A stretch of DNA of 64,000 bases from Streptomyces venezuelae (GCF_008642375.1 NZ_CP029194.1:1674001-1738000); one strand, 5' to 3'; shown: positions 44,250 to 53,102, counted from the first letter of the stretch. The notes: a model not told the origin generated them from the letters alone. Translations and numbers: made by a program.

Positions 44250-44969
44250 ATGACGATGGTCGCAATTCTCACCGGAGCCGGTATCTCGACGGACTCGGGC
44301 ATCCCCGACTACCGGGGGCCCAACGGCGTGTGGCGGAAGGACCCCGAGGCCGAGCGGCTCGTCACCTACGGGCCGTACATGGCCGACCCGGAGATCCGCC
44401 GCCGCTCGTGGCGGATGCGGCTCGACGGTCCGGTCCTGAAGGCCGAGCCGAACGTGGCGCACCGCGCGATCGCGGAGTACGAGCGGACGAGCGGCAACGC
44501 GCTACGGGTGATCACGCAGAACGTGGACGGACTGCACCAGGCCGCCGGGGTGTCGGAGCGGAAGGTCCTCGAACTCCACGGCTCGGCGCGGTCGGTGGTG
44601 TGCACGGCCTGCCACGCCCGTTCGTCGATGGCGGAGGCGCTGGACCGGGTGCGGGCCGGTGAGGACGACCCGGACTGCCGGGTGTGCGGCGGGATCCTGA
44701 AGTCGGCGACGGTCATGTTCGGACAGCGGCTCGATCCGGTGCTGCTCGGCCAGGCGATGTCGATCGCCAAGGCCACGGAGGTGTTCGTCGCGGTCGGCAG
44801 CAGCCTCCAGGTCCAGCCTGCGGCCTCCCTCGCGGGGATCGCGGCCGAGCACGGCGCCCGGCTGATCATCGTGAACGCCGAGCCCACTCCGTACGACCCC
44901 GTCGCCGACGAGGTCGTACGGGAGCCGATCGGTACGGCGCTGCCCGCGCTGCTCGACCGGCTCCGGTAG
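44250..44969 (+). CDS. Sir2-family NAD-dependent protein deacylase
   Basis: 239 residues from ATG 44250; ATG 44256 is in frame and also possible. Sirtuin motifs in order: LTGAGISTDSGIPDYRGPNGVW (NAD site), TQNVDGLH with ELHGS carrying the catalytic His, Cys4 zinc pairs CTAC and CRVC, VMFGQRL, VGSSLQVQPAASL, and IVNAEPT. All catalytic residues look intact. It removes acyl groups from lysines using NAD+, releasing nicotinamide and O-acyl-ADP-ribose. The gene sits close to an ADP-ribosylglycohydrolase and a Nudix gene on the same strand, though a convergent small gene lies between. The stop is 8 nt from the convergent ogt stop. Confidence 0.95.
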   Translation: MTMVAILTGAGISTDSGIPDYRGPNGVWRKDPEAERLVTYGPYMADPEIRRRSWRMRLDGPVLKAEPNVAHRAIAEYERTSGNALRVITQNVDGLHQAAGVSERKVLELHGSARSVVCTACHARSSMAEALDRVRAGEDDPDCRVCGGILKSATVMFGQRLDPVLLGQAMSIAKATEVFVAVGSSLQVQPAASLAGIAAEHGARLIIVNAEPTPYDPVADEVVREPIGTALPALLDRLR

Positions 44970-44977
44970 ACGCGTTC

Positions 44978-45478
44978 CTAGAAGAGGGCGGCGGGTGCCT
45001 GCGCCCCCGCCTCCAGGGCGAGCAGGCGCTGCTTGCGGTCGAGGCCGCCACCGTAGCCCGTGAGGCTGCCGCCCGAGCCGACCACGCGGTGGCAGGGGAC
45101 GACGATGCCCACCGGGTTCTTGCCGTTGGCGAGGCCGACGGCCCGGGAGGCGTTGGGGTTGCCGAGGGCCTCGGCCAGTTCGCCGTACGTCCGGGTCTCC
45201 CCGTACGGGATGCGGCACAGCTCGTCCCAGACCCGCAGCTGGAACGGGGTGCCGACCAGGTGGAGCGGGAGGTCGAACTCGGTGAGCTCCCCGGCGAAGT
45301 AGGCGTCGAGCTGGCGGATCGCCTCGCCGAAGGGGCGGGGGTCGGGTTCGCCGAAGGTCTCCTCCGGCGGGCGGTGGCGCTGACCCGTCATGTGGAGGCG
45401 GCTGAGGACGCCGTCGACGGCGACGAGGGTCAGCGGCTCGTAGGGGCTGTCCACGACGGTGTGCTGGACGGTGGGCAC
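44978..45478 (-). CDS. ogt: Methylated-DNA--[protein]-cysteine S-methyltransferase
   Basis: 166 residues from GTG 45478. The active-site Cys lies in IVVPCHRVVGSGG, and YGETRTYGELAEALGNPNASRAVGLANGKNP is the DNA-binding HTH plus Asn hinge; the Arg finger is in that segment. The N-terminal domain is present and short. It repairs O6-methylguanine by suicidal transfer of the methyl group. It is the second gene of an operon, starting 10 nt after the Ada-AlkA stop. Together they supply two separate branches of alkylation repair. Confidence 0.95.
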   Translation of the reverse strand: MPTVQHTVVDSPYEPLTLVAVDGVLSRLHMTGQRHRPPEETFGEPDPRPFGEAIRQLDAYFAGELTEFDLPLHLVGTPFQLRVWDELCRIPYGETRTYGELAEALGNPNASRAVGLANGKNPVGIVVPCHRVVGSGGSLTGYGGGLDRKQRLLALEAGAQAPAALF

Positions 45479-45488
45479 GAGGGGCTCC

Positions 45489-46967
45489 TCAGGCGGGCAG
45501 GTGGTTGATCGGGTGGTCGTCGGTGGCCCAGAGGTACTGGACGGCGTAGGCGCGCCAGGGTCGCCAGTCGGCGGCCCTGGCGGTGAGTGCGGCGGGGGTG
45601 CCGGGCAGGCCGAGGCCTTCGGCGGCGCGGCGGATGCCGAGGTCGCCGGGGGGGAAGGCGTCGGGGTCGCCGAGCGCGCGCATCGCGATGATCTCGGTGG
45701 TCCAGGGGCCGAAGCCGGGCAGGGCGAGGAGCCGGGCGCGGGCCTCCTCGCGGTCGTCGGCGGGGCCGAGGGTGAGCGAGCCGTCCGCGAGCGCCTCGAC
45801 GAGAGTGAGGAGGGTGGTGCGGCGGCTGCGGGGCAGGGCGAGGCTCTCCGGGTCGAGCGCGGCGAGCGCCTGCGAGCCGGGGAAGAGGTGGGTGAGGCCG
45901 CCCTCGGGGTCGTCGACGGGCGTGCCGTACGCGGTGACCAGGCGGGCCGCGTGGGTGCGGGCGGCGGCGGTGGAGACCTGCTGGCCGAGGACGGCCCGTA
46001 CGGCGAACTCGGCGGGGTCGACCGTTCCGGGCACGCGGCGGCCGGGCGCCGCTTCGACGAGCGGGGCGAGCAGCGGGTCCGTGCGGAGCCGGTCGTCGAC
46101 GGCGACGGGGTCGGCGTCGAGGTCGAGGAGCCTGCGGCAGCGGCTGATCGCGTGGGTGAGGTCGCGCGGGTCGGTGAGGAAGAGCCGGCAGGCGATGTGG
46201 TCGGCGCGGGGCGTGAGGCCGACGATGCCGTGTCCGTACGGGAGGCTCAGCGTCCGCCGGTAGGCGCCGTCACGCCATTCCTCGACGCCGGGGACGGCGG
46301 TCGCGGCGAGGTGGCCGAAGAGGTTGGACGGTTCGAGGGGGGCGCGGAACGGCAGCCGGAGGCTGATGACCCCGGGGGCGGCCGCGGTCTTCTCGGGGCG
46401 GGCGCGGGCGGCGCGGGTGCGGAGCTCCCCGGGGGTGAGGCCGAAGACCTCGCGGACGGTGTCGTTGAAGGTGCGGATGGAGGAGAAGCCCGCCGCGAAG
46501 GCGATCTCGCCCATCGGCAGCGGGGTCGTCTCGATGAGGACCCGGGCGGTCTGGGCACGCTGGGCGCGGGCCAGGGCGAGGGGTCCGGCGCCGAGCTCGG
46601 CGAGGAGCTGGCGCTCGATCTGGCGGGTGGACCAGCCGAGCCGCCGGGCGAGTCCGGGGACACCCTCCCGGTCGACGACGCCGTCCTGGATGAGGCGCAT
46701 GGCGCGGGCGACGGCGTCCGCCCTGACGTGCCACTCCGGCGAGCCGGGGCTGGTGTCGGGCCGGCACCGCTTGCATGCCCGGAACCCGGCGCGCTGGCAG
46801 GACGCGGCGCTGGGGTGGAACTCCATGTTCTCGGGCTTGGGCGGGACGACCGGGCAGCTGGGCCGGCAGTAGATCCGGGTGGTGCGGACGGCGGTGAAGA
46901 ACACGCCGTCGAAGCGGGCGTCCTTCGACTGGACGGCCCGCACGCAGCGCTCGGTTTCGGTGTGCAT
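45489..46967 (-). CDS. alkA: Ada N-terminal domain / AraC / AlkA DNA-3-methyladenine glycosylase fusion
   Basis: 492 residues from ATG 46967. Part 1 (about 1-85) is the Ada methylphosphotriester acceptor with Cys residues in YCRPSCP and ACKRCRPD that bind zinc. Part 2 (about 90-185) is an AraC-type HTH (GLARRLGWSTRQIERQL, IAFAAGFSSIRTFNDTVREVFGLTPGELR). Part 3 (about 215-492) is an AlkA glycosylase with the helix-hairpin-helix-GPD LPGFGPWTTEIIAMRALGDPDAFPPGDLGIRRA, including the catalytic Asp. The usual O6-methylguanine transferase half of E. coli Ada is absent and is supplied by the downstream ogt gene. It probably both senses methylation and activates the operon, while excising 3-methyladenine. 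Confidence 0.94.
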   Translation of the reverse strand: MHTETERCVRAVQSKDARFDGVFFTAVRTTRIYCRPSCPVVPPKPENMEFHPSAASCQRAGFRACKRCRPDTSPGSPEWHVRADAVARAMRLIQDGVVDREGVPGLARRLGWSTRQIERQLLAELGAGPLALARAQRAQTARVLIETTPLPMGEIAFAAGFSSIRTFNDTVREVFGLTPGELRTRAARARPEKTAAAPGVISLRLPFRAPLEPSNLFGHLAATAVPGVEEWRDGAYRRTLSLPYGHGIVGLTPRADHIACRLFLTDPRDLTHAISRCRRLLDLDADPVAVDDRLRTDPLLAPLVEAAPGRRVPGTVDPAEFAVRAVLGQQVSTAAARTHAARLVTAYGTPVDDPEGGLTHLFPGSQALAALDPESLALPRSRRTTLLTLVEALADGSLTLGPADDREEARARLLALPGFGPWTTEIIAMRALGDPDAFPPGDLGIRRAAEGLGLPGTPAALTARAADWRPWRAYAVQYLWATDDHPINHLPA

Positions 46968-47049
46968 GGTTCCAGGATCGGGGACGGACGGCTCGCGGGC
47001 TGGCGAAAAAACGACATGGACGTCGTGGCCCTCCGCCCGCCCCACTGGG

Positions 47050-47814
47050 TCAGACGGTGACGGTCCGGTAGTGGGTGGTCAGCCCGCCGTCCTCGTCGAG
47101 GATGTGGAAGGCGAGCGCGGGCGGCAGGTCGCGGTGGACGTGCGGGGAGTCCGGGCCCGGGTTCTCCCAGGGGAGGCGGATGGTGGAGACGACGCCGGGT
47201 GCCACGAGCAGCGGGCGCCCGGCGAAGGTGGTGGCCGCCGCCGTGTGGGCGTGGCCCGCGAGGAAGCCCCTGAGGTGGGGGTGGCGGTCGGCGAGGGCGG
47301 CGAGCCGCTCCGCGCCGAACTGCCGGATCTCGTCCACGTACGGGGTGTGGAGCGGGACGGGAGGGTGGTGGAAGGCGACGAGGACGGGGATCTCGTGCGG
47401 GGTGGCGGCGAGGACGCCGTCCAGCCACTCCAGGGTCTCGTCCTCCAGGTACCCCTCGTCCTTGCCCGGCACCGAGGAGTCGCAGAGGGCCACCACGAAG
47501 CCCTCGCCCCGGAGGACCTGGTTGACGGGCGCGGAGGGGCGGGCCTCGGCGTCCTCGGGGAGGAGGACCTTCCGGAAGGCGGCGCGGTCGTCGTGGTTGC
47601 CGGGGCAGACGAGCAGCGGGTGACGGGAGTTCAGCAGCTCCCGGACGAGGGCGTACTCGTCCGCCGTCCCGTGGTCGGCGATGTCCCCGGTGACGAGGAC
47701 GGCCGCCAGGTCGTACGGCAGGTCCTCCAGGTACCGCATGACCGCGCGGGTGCGGTCGGCGCTGCGCTGTCCCCTGTCGACATGGATGTCGCTGACCTGG
47801 GCGATGACGATCAC
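47050..47814 (-). CDS. Metallophosphoesterase, 3',5'-cyclic-nucleotide phosphodiesterase (CpdA)-like
   Basis: 254 residues from GTG 47814, with GGAGGA 9 nt upstream. Calcineurin-like metal motifs in order: DIH (AQVSDIHVD), GDIAD (LVTGDIADHG), GNHDDR (CPGNHDD), a His in AFHHPP and GHAHT. All five metal-ligand blocks are intact, so it should be a dinuclear metal phosphodiesterase. The nearest described subgroup is CpdA-like cAMP phosphodiesterase, but substrates such as other phosphodiesters are possible. The upstream YciO-type gene ends 109 bp before it, with a hairpin in that gap. Confidence 0.9.
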   Translation of the reverse strand: MIVIAQVSDIHVDRGQRSADRTRAVMRYLEDLPYDLAAVLVTGDIADHGTADEYALVRELLNSRHPLLVCPGNHDDRAAFRKVLLPEDAEARPSAPVNQVLRGEGFVVALCDSSVPGKDEGYLEDETLEWLDGVLAATPHEIPVLVAFHHPPVPLHTPYVDEIRQFGAERLAALADRHPHLRGFLAGHAHTAAATTFAGRPLLVAPGVVSTIRLPWENPGPDSPHVHRDLPPALAFHILDEDGGLTTHYRTVTV

Positions 47815-47865
47815 GGGAATCGGTCCTCCTCGGCTCGGCTTGCGGTTGCCTGCACGACCGTAGGC

Positions 47866-47901
47866 GCTCACGGTCCTGACCGTAAGGGCCGGTCCGTGAG
47901 C
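47866..47901. terminator. Possible hairpin between YciO-type and phosphoesterase genes
   Basis: GCTCACGG (47866-47873) pairs with CCGTGAGC (47894-47901), and inside it CGGTC...GACCG can form an alternative small stem. It may end the YciO-type gene's transcript. Confidence 0.4.
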
Positions 47902-47923
47902 GGTGGACCGATTCCGGTGGTCC

Positions 47924-48544
47924 CTACTCGAACCGCGTGGTGTCCCCCGCGCCGCGCCGGACGATCTCGGGCTCGCCGCTGGAGAAGTCGACGACGGTGG
48001 TCGGTTCGGTGCCGCAGTCGCCGGAGTCGACGACCACGTCCACCTGGTGGTCGAGGCGCTCCTTGATCTCCCAGCCCTGGGTGAGGGGTTCGGCCTCGTC
48101 GGGCAGGAGCAGGGTGCTGGAGAGCAGGGGTTCGCCGAGCTCCGCGAGGAGGGCCTGGGTGACGACGTGATCGGGGATGCGGACGCCGACCGTCTTCTTC
48201 TTGGGGTGCAGCAGCTGGCGCGGCACTTCCCTGGTGGCGGGCAGGATGAAGGTGTACGGCCCCGGGGTCGCGGCCTTGATCGCGCGGAAGACGTCGTTGT
48301 CGATCTGGACGAGCTGGCCCAGCTGGGCGAAGTTCTCGCACATGAGCGTGAAGTGGTGCCGGTCGTCGAGGTCGCGGATCGTCCGGATGCGGCTGATGCC
48401 GTCGCGGCTGCCCAGTCGGCTGCCGAGGGCGTAGCAGGAGTCGGTCGGGTACGCGACGAGCGCCCCGTTCCGGATGCTGTCCGCCACCGAGCCGATGGTG
48501 CGCGGCTGGGGGTTGTCGGGGTGCACGTCGAAGTACTTGGCCAT
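47924..48544 (-). CDS. YciO/Sua5/YrdC-family protein (L-threonylcarbamoyladenylate synthase type)
   Basis: 206 residues from ATG 48544. YrdC fold: VAYPTDSCYALG near residue 30, then KAATPGPYTFILPAT and KKKTVGVRIPDHVVTQALL. The KRxDxxxPF-type nucleotide loop is represented by TIRDLDDRHHFTLMCENF, which is closer to YciO than to the tRNA-modifying TsaC/Sua5. It might therefore not be the main threonylcarbamoyl-adenylate synthase of the cell. The C-terminal Sua5-specific domain is absent. Single gene preceding the phosphoesterase in the same direction, with a 9-nt gap after the upstream FAD enzyme. Confidence 0.88.
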   Translation of the reverse strand: MAKYFDVHPDNPQPRTIGSVADSIRNGALVAYPTDSCYALGSRLGSRDGISRIRTIRDLDDRHHFTLMCENFAQLGQLVQIDNDVFRAIKAATPGPYTFILPATREVPRQLLHPKKKTVGVRIPDHVVTQALLAELGEPLLSSTLLLPDEAEPLTQGWEIKERLDHQVDVVVDSGDCGTEPTTVVDFSSGEPEIVRRGAGDTTRFE

Positions 48545-48553
48545 GGGGGCAGT

Positions 48554-49975
48554 CTATTTTCGCAGCCGTCGCCAGACAGCCTTCGCCGCGTTGTGCCCTG
48601 ACATGCCGTGGACTCCGGGGCCGGGCGGGGTGGCGGAGGAGCAGAGGAAGACGGCCGGGTGCGGGGTCGCGTAGGGGTGGAGCGAGAGGGTGGGGCGCAG
48701 CACGAGCTGGAGTCCTCGGGCGGCTCCGCAGGCGATGTCGCCGCCGATGTAGTTGGCGTTGCGCTCGGCGAGTTCGGCGGGTCCGGCGGTGGCGCGGGCG
48801 AGGACGCGGTCGCGGAAGCCGGGTGCGAAGCGCTCGATCTGCCGCTCGATGGCGTCGGTGAGGTCGCCGCGCCAGCCGTTCGGCACGTGTCCGTAGGCCC
48901 AGAAGACGTGCTTCCCCTCGGGGGCGCGGGAGGGGTCGACGAGGCTGGGCTGTGCGGTGATGAGGAAGGGGGCGTCGGGGGCGGTGCCGGAGGAGGCCTG
49001 GTGCAGGGCGGTGTCGATCTCGCCGGCGGTGGGGCCGACCTGGACGGTGCCGGCGCGCCGGGCTTCCTCGGCGGTCCAGGGCACGGGGCCGTCGAGCGCG
49101 TAGTCGATCTTGAAGGCGCTGGCGCCGTACCGGTAGTGGTCGTAGTGCCCGCCGAAGCCGGCGATCCGGGCGAGAGCGGTGGGCGAGGTGTCGAACACAT
49201 AGGCGCGGGCGGGCGGCAGGTCGTCGAGCCGCTTCACCTCGAAGTCGGTGTGGACCGCGCCGCCGAGGTCCTTCAGGTACGCGGCGAGGGCGTCGGAGAT
49301 CGACTGCGAGCCGCCCCGGGGCATCGGCCAGCCGCCCGCGTGCGCGGCGAGCGCGAAGACGAGACCGACGGCTCCGGTGGCGAAGCCGCCGAGCGGGGCG
49401 ATGACATGGCCGACCAGGCCGGCGAAGAGCGCGCGGGCCTTCTCGTCCTGGAAGCGGCGCATGAGCCAGGTGGCGGGCGGCAGTCCGTCGATTCCGAAGC
49501 GGGCGAGGGTGAGGGGGTCGCGGGGCAGTGCGGTGAGCGGCAGCTGCATGAAGTCCCGTGCGAGGGTGTCCCACTTGCCGAGGTAGGGGGCGACGAGCCG
49601 GCGGTACGCGCCGGCGTCGCGCGGTCCGAAGGAGGCGGCGGTCTCGGCGACGGAGCGGGCGAGGACGGCGGCGGTGCCGTCGTCCCACGGGTGGGCCATG
49701 GGCAGTTCGGGGTGGAGCCACTCCAGGCCGTACCGCTGCAACGGCATCGTCTTGAAGACGGGCGAGCCGGCGCCGAGGGGGTGCACGGCGGAGCAGGGGT
49801 CGTGGCGGAAACCGGGAAGGGTGAGCTCCTCGGTCCTGGCGCCGCCGCCCACCGTGGACTTCGCCTCGAAGACGGCGACGGAGAAGCCGCGCCGGGCCAA
49901 CTCCACGGCCGCGGTGAGTCCGTTGGGCCCCGCCCCCACGACGACGGCATCGAGCATCGACGTCTCGTTCGTCAC
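48554..49975 (-). CDS. FAD-dependent oxidoreductase, phytoene-desaturase-like
   Basis: 473 residues. GTG 49975 has AAGGAG 7 nt upstream. The N-terminal dinucleotide motif [28 protein letters not shown] is that of the FAD/NAD-binding oxidoreductases; the next segment, [18 protein letters not shown], is the GG-motif of the amine-oxidase/phytoene-desaturase superfamily (CrtI-like). The C-terminus [17 protein letters not shown] matches the same FAD-binding end. It is not next to other carotenoid genes, and GAGPNGL proteins without crt neighbours are widespread, so substrate and reaction are unknown. Cytoplasmic or membrane-associated. Confidence 0.9.
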   Translation of the reverse strand: MTNETSMLDAVVVGAGPNGLTAAVELARRGFSVAVFEAKSTVGGGARTEELTLPGFRHDPCSAVHPLGAGSPVFKTMPLQRYGLEWLHPELPMAHPWDDGTAAVLARSVAETAASFGPRDAGAYRRLVAPYLGKWDTLARDFMQLPLTALPRDPLTLARFGIDGLPPATWLMRRFQDEKARALFAGLVGHVIAPLGGFATGAVGLVFALAAHAGGWPMPRGGSQSISDALAAYLKDLGGAVHTDFEVKRLDDLPPARAYVFDTSPTALARIAGFGGHYDHYRYGASAFKIDYALDGPVPWTAEEARRAGTVQVGPTAGEIDTALHQASSGTAPDAPFLITAQPSLVDPSRAPEGKHVFWAYGHVPNGWRGDLTDAIERQIERFAPGFRDRVLARATAGPAELAERNANYIGGDIACGAARGLQLVLRPTLSLHPYATPHPAVFLCSSATPPGPGVHGMSGHNAAKAVWRRLRK

Positions 49976-50038
49976 CTTCGGACTCCTTCGTCAGCCGATG
50001 GCCAGGGCTCTCAGGATAGGCCGGTGGTCGCCGCCGCC

Positions 50039-50875
50039 TCACACGCCCCCGAGGAGACGCCGGATCCGCTCGGCGGTCGCCGCGTCCCTGGCCGCGGTGA
50101 ACGGCAGCGCGTTCCCTCCGATGATCCGGAACGGCTCCCCCGCGATCGTCGTCTGCGCGCCGCCCGCCTCGGCGACGAGAAGCAGTCCGGCCGCGTGGTC
50201 CCAGGCGTACTCCCAGGAGAAGGCGGTGGCGTCGAGCGTGCCGCGGGCCACGGACAGGTACTCGAGTCCGGCCGAGCCGCACGGGCGCGGCGCCACGCCC
50301 TCGACCCGGAGGCCGAGCAGGGCCTTCTTCTGGTCCGGGGTGGTGTAGTCGGGGTGGGAGGCCGCGACCTCAAGGACGGCGCCGGCAGCCGGCGAACCCG
50401 ACCGTATCGGCTGCCCGTTGAGCGTGGCGCCGCGGCCTCGTACGGCGACCGCCATCTCGTCCAGCGCCGGGGCGAAGGTCCAGGAGGCGAGGAGCTCGCC
50501 GCGGACGGCGAGGGCGACGAGCGTGCAGAAGGCGGGGTCGCCGTTCACGAACTGGCGGGTGCCGTCGACCGGGTCGACGATCCAGACGGGGGCGTCGCCG
50601 CGCACCGCCTCGTACACCGCGGGGTCCTCGGCGACGGCCTCCTCGCCGACGACGACCGAGCCGGGCAGCAGCGCGGTCAGCGAGGCGGTGAGGTGGGCTT
50701 CGGCGGACCGGTCGGCGACGGTGACCAGGTCGTGCGGCCCGCTCTTCTCCAGGACCTCGTGGGCGGCGAGCTGCCGGAAGCGCGGCATGATCTCGGCGGC
50801 GGCCGCCTTGCGGACCGCCTCCTCCACCTCGGTCGTACGGCCGCCGAGGATGTGCTCAAGGAAGTCTTCGATCAT
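50039..50875 (-). CDS. Inositol-monophosphatase-family sugar/nucleotide phosphatase
   Basis: 278 residues from ATG 50875, preceded by GGAGG very closely. Li-sensitive phosphatase signatures: VVGEEAV (Glu for metal 1), DPVDGTRQF (DPxDGT, metals 1/2) and EYAWDHAAGLLLVAEAGG (WDxAAG). The whole fold is present. Substrates in this family include inositol-1-phosphate, histidinol phosphate, 3'-phosphoadenosine 5'-phosphate and fructose-1,6-bisphosphate; the sequence does not resolve which. It is divergent from the lipoate ligase gene. Confidence 0.9.
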   Translation of the reverse strand: MIEDFLEHILGGRTTEVEEAVRKAAAAEIMPRFRQLAAHEVLEKSGPHDLVTVADRSAEAHLTASLTALLPGSVVVGEEAVAEDPAVYEAVRGDAPVWIVDPVDGTRQFVNGDPAFCTLVALAVRGELLASWTFAPALDEMAVAVRGRGATLNGQPIRSGSPAAGAVLEVAASHPDYTTPDQKKALLGLRVEGVAPRPCGSAGLEYLSVARGTLDATAFSWEYAWDHAAGLLLVAEAGGAQTTIAGEPFRIIGGNALPFTAARDAATAERIRRLLGGV

Positions 50876-50950
50876 GCCTCCAGCTAAGCACGGGGCGCTG
50901 ACAACCGGAATGCCGCGCTTGTCACCCGCTGTTCTCCTGAGGAGTACCCT

Positions 50951-52054
50951 TTGGCCGAGTTCACCCCTTACCGACAGGGAGGTTCCGTGCACGGCGCGTT
51001 CCACGGCGAGTACAAGGTCCCCGGCGGCAAGCTGGTGGTCGTCGACCTCGACACCGAGGACGGCGCCCTGCGCAACGTCCGGGTCGCGGGTGACTTCTTC
51101 CTGGAGCCCGACGAGGCGATCCTGGCGATCGACCGGGCCCTGGAGGGCGCTCCGGCCGACACGGACGCCGCCGGGCTCGCGGCCCGGATCGACGCGGCCC
51201 TCCCGCCGGACACGCAGATGTTCGGGCTGACCGCCGAGGGCGTCGGGGTGGCGGTCCGGCGGGCCCTCGCGCACGCAACGGACTGGACCGACTACGACTG
51301 GCAGCTGATCCACGAGCCGCCGCGCCCGCCCGCCCTGCACATGGCCCTCGACGAGGTCCTGACGGCCGAGGTGGCGGCCGGGCGCCGTCCGCCCACGCTG
51401 CGCATCTGGGAGTGGGGGGCGCCGGCGGTGGTGATCGGCAGCTTCCAGTCCCTGCGCAACGAGGTCGACCCGGTGGCCGCGGAGCGGCACGGGATCCAGG
51501 TGGTGCGCCGGATCAGCGGCGGCGGCGCGATGTTCATCGAGCCGGGCAACACGATCACGTACTCGCTCTCCGTGCCCGACGCACTCGTGCAGGGGCTCTC
51601 CTTCGCGGACAGTTACGCCTACCTCGACGACTGGGTGCTCGGCGCGCTCGGCGACATGGGGATCAAGGCCTGGTACCAGCCGCTGAACGACATCGCGACG
51701 GACGCGGGGAAGATCGCGGGCGCGGCGCAGAAGCGGATGGTCGGGGGCGGCGGAGCGGTCCTGCACCACGTGACGATGGCGTACGACATCGACGCGGACC
51801 GGATGACGGAGGTGCTGCGGATCGGCCGCGAGAAGCTCTCCGACAAGGGCACGAGGAGCGCGAAGAAGCGGGTGGACCCGCTGCGGCGGCAGACGGGGCT
51901 GCCGCGCGAGGCCGTGATCGAGCGGATGGTCGCCTCCTTCCGCGGCCGGTACGGCCTGTCGGAGGGCGGTCTCACGGAGGACGAGCTGACGCGGGCGAAG
52001 GAGCTGGCTGAGACGAAGTTCGGCACGGCGGAGTGGACGGCCCGGGTGCCGTAA
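50951..52054 (+). CDS. Lipoate--protein ligase (LplA family)
   Basis: 367 residues. TTG 50951 has GAGGAG 8 nt upstream. An N-terminal accessory domain of about 110 residues (HGEYKVPGGKLVVVDLD and RNVRVAGDFFLEPDEA) corresponds to what is normally the C-terminal lipoate-ligase domain, here placed first. The catalytic domain has WGAPAVVIGSFQ, VVRRISGGGAMFIEPGNTITYSL and the lysine region DIATDAGKIAGAAQKR that binds lipoyl-AMP. It should use ATP to attach exogenous lipoate to the E2 or H proteins. Alternatively it could be an octanoyltransferase, but the accessory domain favours the ligase. Confidence 0.92.
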   Translation: MAEFTPYRQGGSVHGAFHGEYKVPGGKLVVVDLDTEDGALRNVRVAGDFFLEPDEAILAIDRALEGAPADTDAAGLAARIDAALPPDTQMFGLTAEGVGVAVRRALAHATDWTDYDWQLIHEPPRPPALHMALDEVLTAEVAAGRRPPTLRIWEWGAPAVVIGSFQSLRNEVDPVAAERHGIQVVRRISGGGAMFIEPGNTITYSLSVPDALVQGLSFADSYAYLDDWVLGALGDMGIKAWYQPLNDIATDAGKIAGAAQKRMVGGGGAVLHHVTMAYDIDADRMTEVLRIGREKLSDKGTRSAKKRVDPLRRQTGLPREAVIERMVASFRGRYGLSEGGLTEDELTRAKELAETKFGTAEWTARVP

Positions 52055-52086
52055 CGCCCTTGGTGCCGGCTGCCTAGGCTGTCGGC

Positions 52087-52977
52087 ATGCTGATGCGTGT
52101 CGAGGGTCCCGTGAAGCCCGGCCTGCGGATGGAGAGCGCCGACGGGCGGCGGCTGGTGCTGATGCAGGGCGGGGTTCCCGTGCTGTTCGCCCGGCAGCGG
52201 GTCACCTGGTACGGGCTGCACTACGCGCGGACGGGCCGGTACGTCTCGCCGCTGGCGCCCTTGCGGGCGGAACTGGCCCGCACAGTCGCCGAGTTCGCGG
52301 AGCCCGGCTCGGAGGAGTGGACGGAGCGCTGGGCCGCGCACGGCGGTGCGGCGCTGCGCGCGGCGGACGACGGGCCGCTCCACGAGGGCGAGTGGCATCT
52401 CGCCCCGGACGCGGACCGCTGGTTCGTGGACCGCAATTGGCCGAAACTTCTCGCCCACGACCCGGACCGGGGCCACCTCACGTGGTTCGGGTACGGCGAC
52501 CCCGACGAGGACGCGCGGGACCTGCTGCCGCTGCGGGCCCTGTCGCACCGGGAGGCGCCCCGGGTGAAGGCGTACCGCCGCCAGTACCGGGAGGGGGTCC
52601 TGCCGCCGGTGTTCGGGTGGTGGATCAGCGGGCTCAACTCCCCCGTCGTCCTCGACGGCCACGACCGGCTGACGGCGGCGCTCGCGGAGGGCGGCCGCCC
52701 TCGGGTCCTGCTCCTCTCCCGGGCCATGGACGCCGCCCGGATCGCGCTCTGGGCGGAACGGCCCGTGGCGGAGTACGAGCGCCGGGTGGCCGCTCTGGAC
52801 GGACCGCTCGGCCCGACCCGCGTCGCGCACGTGAGCCGACAGTTCGCGAACACGCTCCGGTCGATCGACCAGACCCCGGCCGTGACCCGCGCCTGGCCCT
52901 TCCCCGGCGGACCCGCGGGCTGGGACGCGGCGGTGGCCGCGCACGTCCCGGGCTGGGCCCCCGACGCGGAGCGGTGA
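52087..52977 (+). CDS. Hypothetical protein with ParB-like DGHDR motif
   Basis: 296 residues from ATG 52087. I do not recognise a named family. The N-terminal part (about 1-90) is rich in Arg, Ala and Trp with RQRVTWYGLHYARTGRYVSPLAPLRAELARTVAEF. A central section has GYGDPDEDARDLLPLRALS. Near residue 195 the segment NSPVVLDGHDRLTAALAEG resembles the catalytic/nucleotide-binding loop of ParB/Srx-fold proteins, which typically have a GHxR-like motif. No signal peptide or membrane segment. The gene starts 32 nt after the lipoate ligase stop, suggesting co-transcription. No other role is claimed. Confidence 0.75.
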   Translation: MLMRVEGPVKPGLRMESADGRRLVLMQGGVPVLFARQRVTWYGLHYARTGRYVSPLAPLRAELARTVAEFAEPGSEEWTERWAAHGGAALRAADDGPLHEGEWHLAPDADRWFVDRNWPKLLAHDPDRGHLTWFGYGDPDEDARDLLPLRALSHREAPRVKAYRRQYREGVLPPVFGWWISGLNSPVVLDGHDRLTAALAEGGRPRVLLLSRAMDAARIALWAERPVAEYERRVAALDGPLGPTRVAHVSRQFANTLRSIDQTPAVTRAWPFPGGPAGWDAAVAAHVPGWAPDAER

Positions 52978-53102
52978 CCGCGTCCCGCCTTGATCGTTGA
53001 AGTCCGGACGGGCCGGAACAGGCCGTGGTGACGGGCAGAGGAAACGTCTCCGCATGCCGCCGCCGGCCCCGGGAAACCGCCGCCGGACAGTTCGGAGATC
53101 TC

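Noticed and set aside
47050..49200. 716-codon minus frame that would join the phosphoesterase with upstream DNA
   Set aside because: Only the last 254 codons look like a protein; GTG 47814 has a strong ribosome binding site, and upstream codons are shadows of the YciO-type and FAD-enzyme genes.
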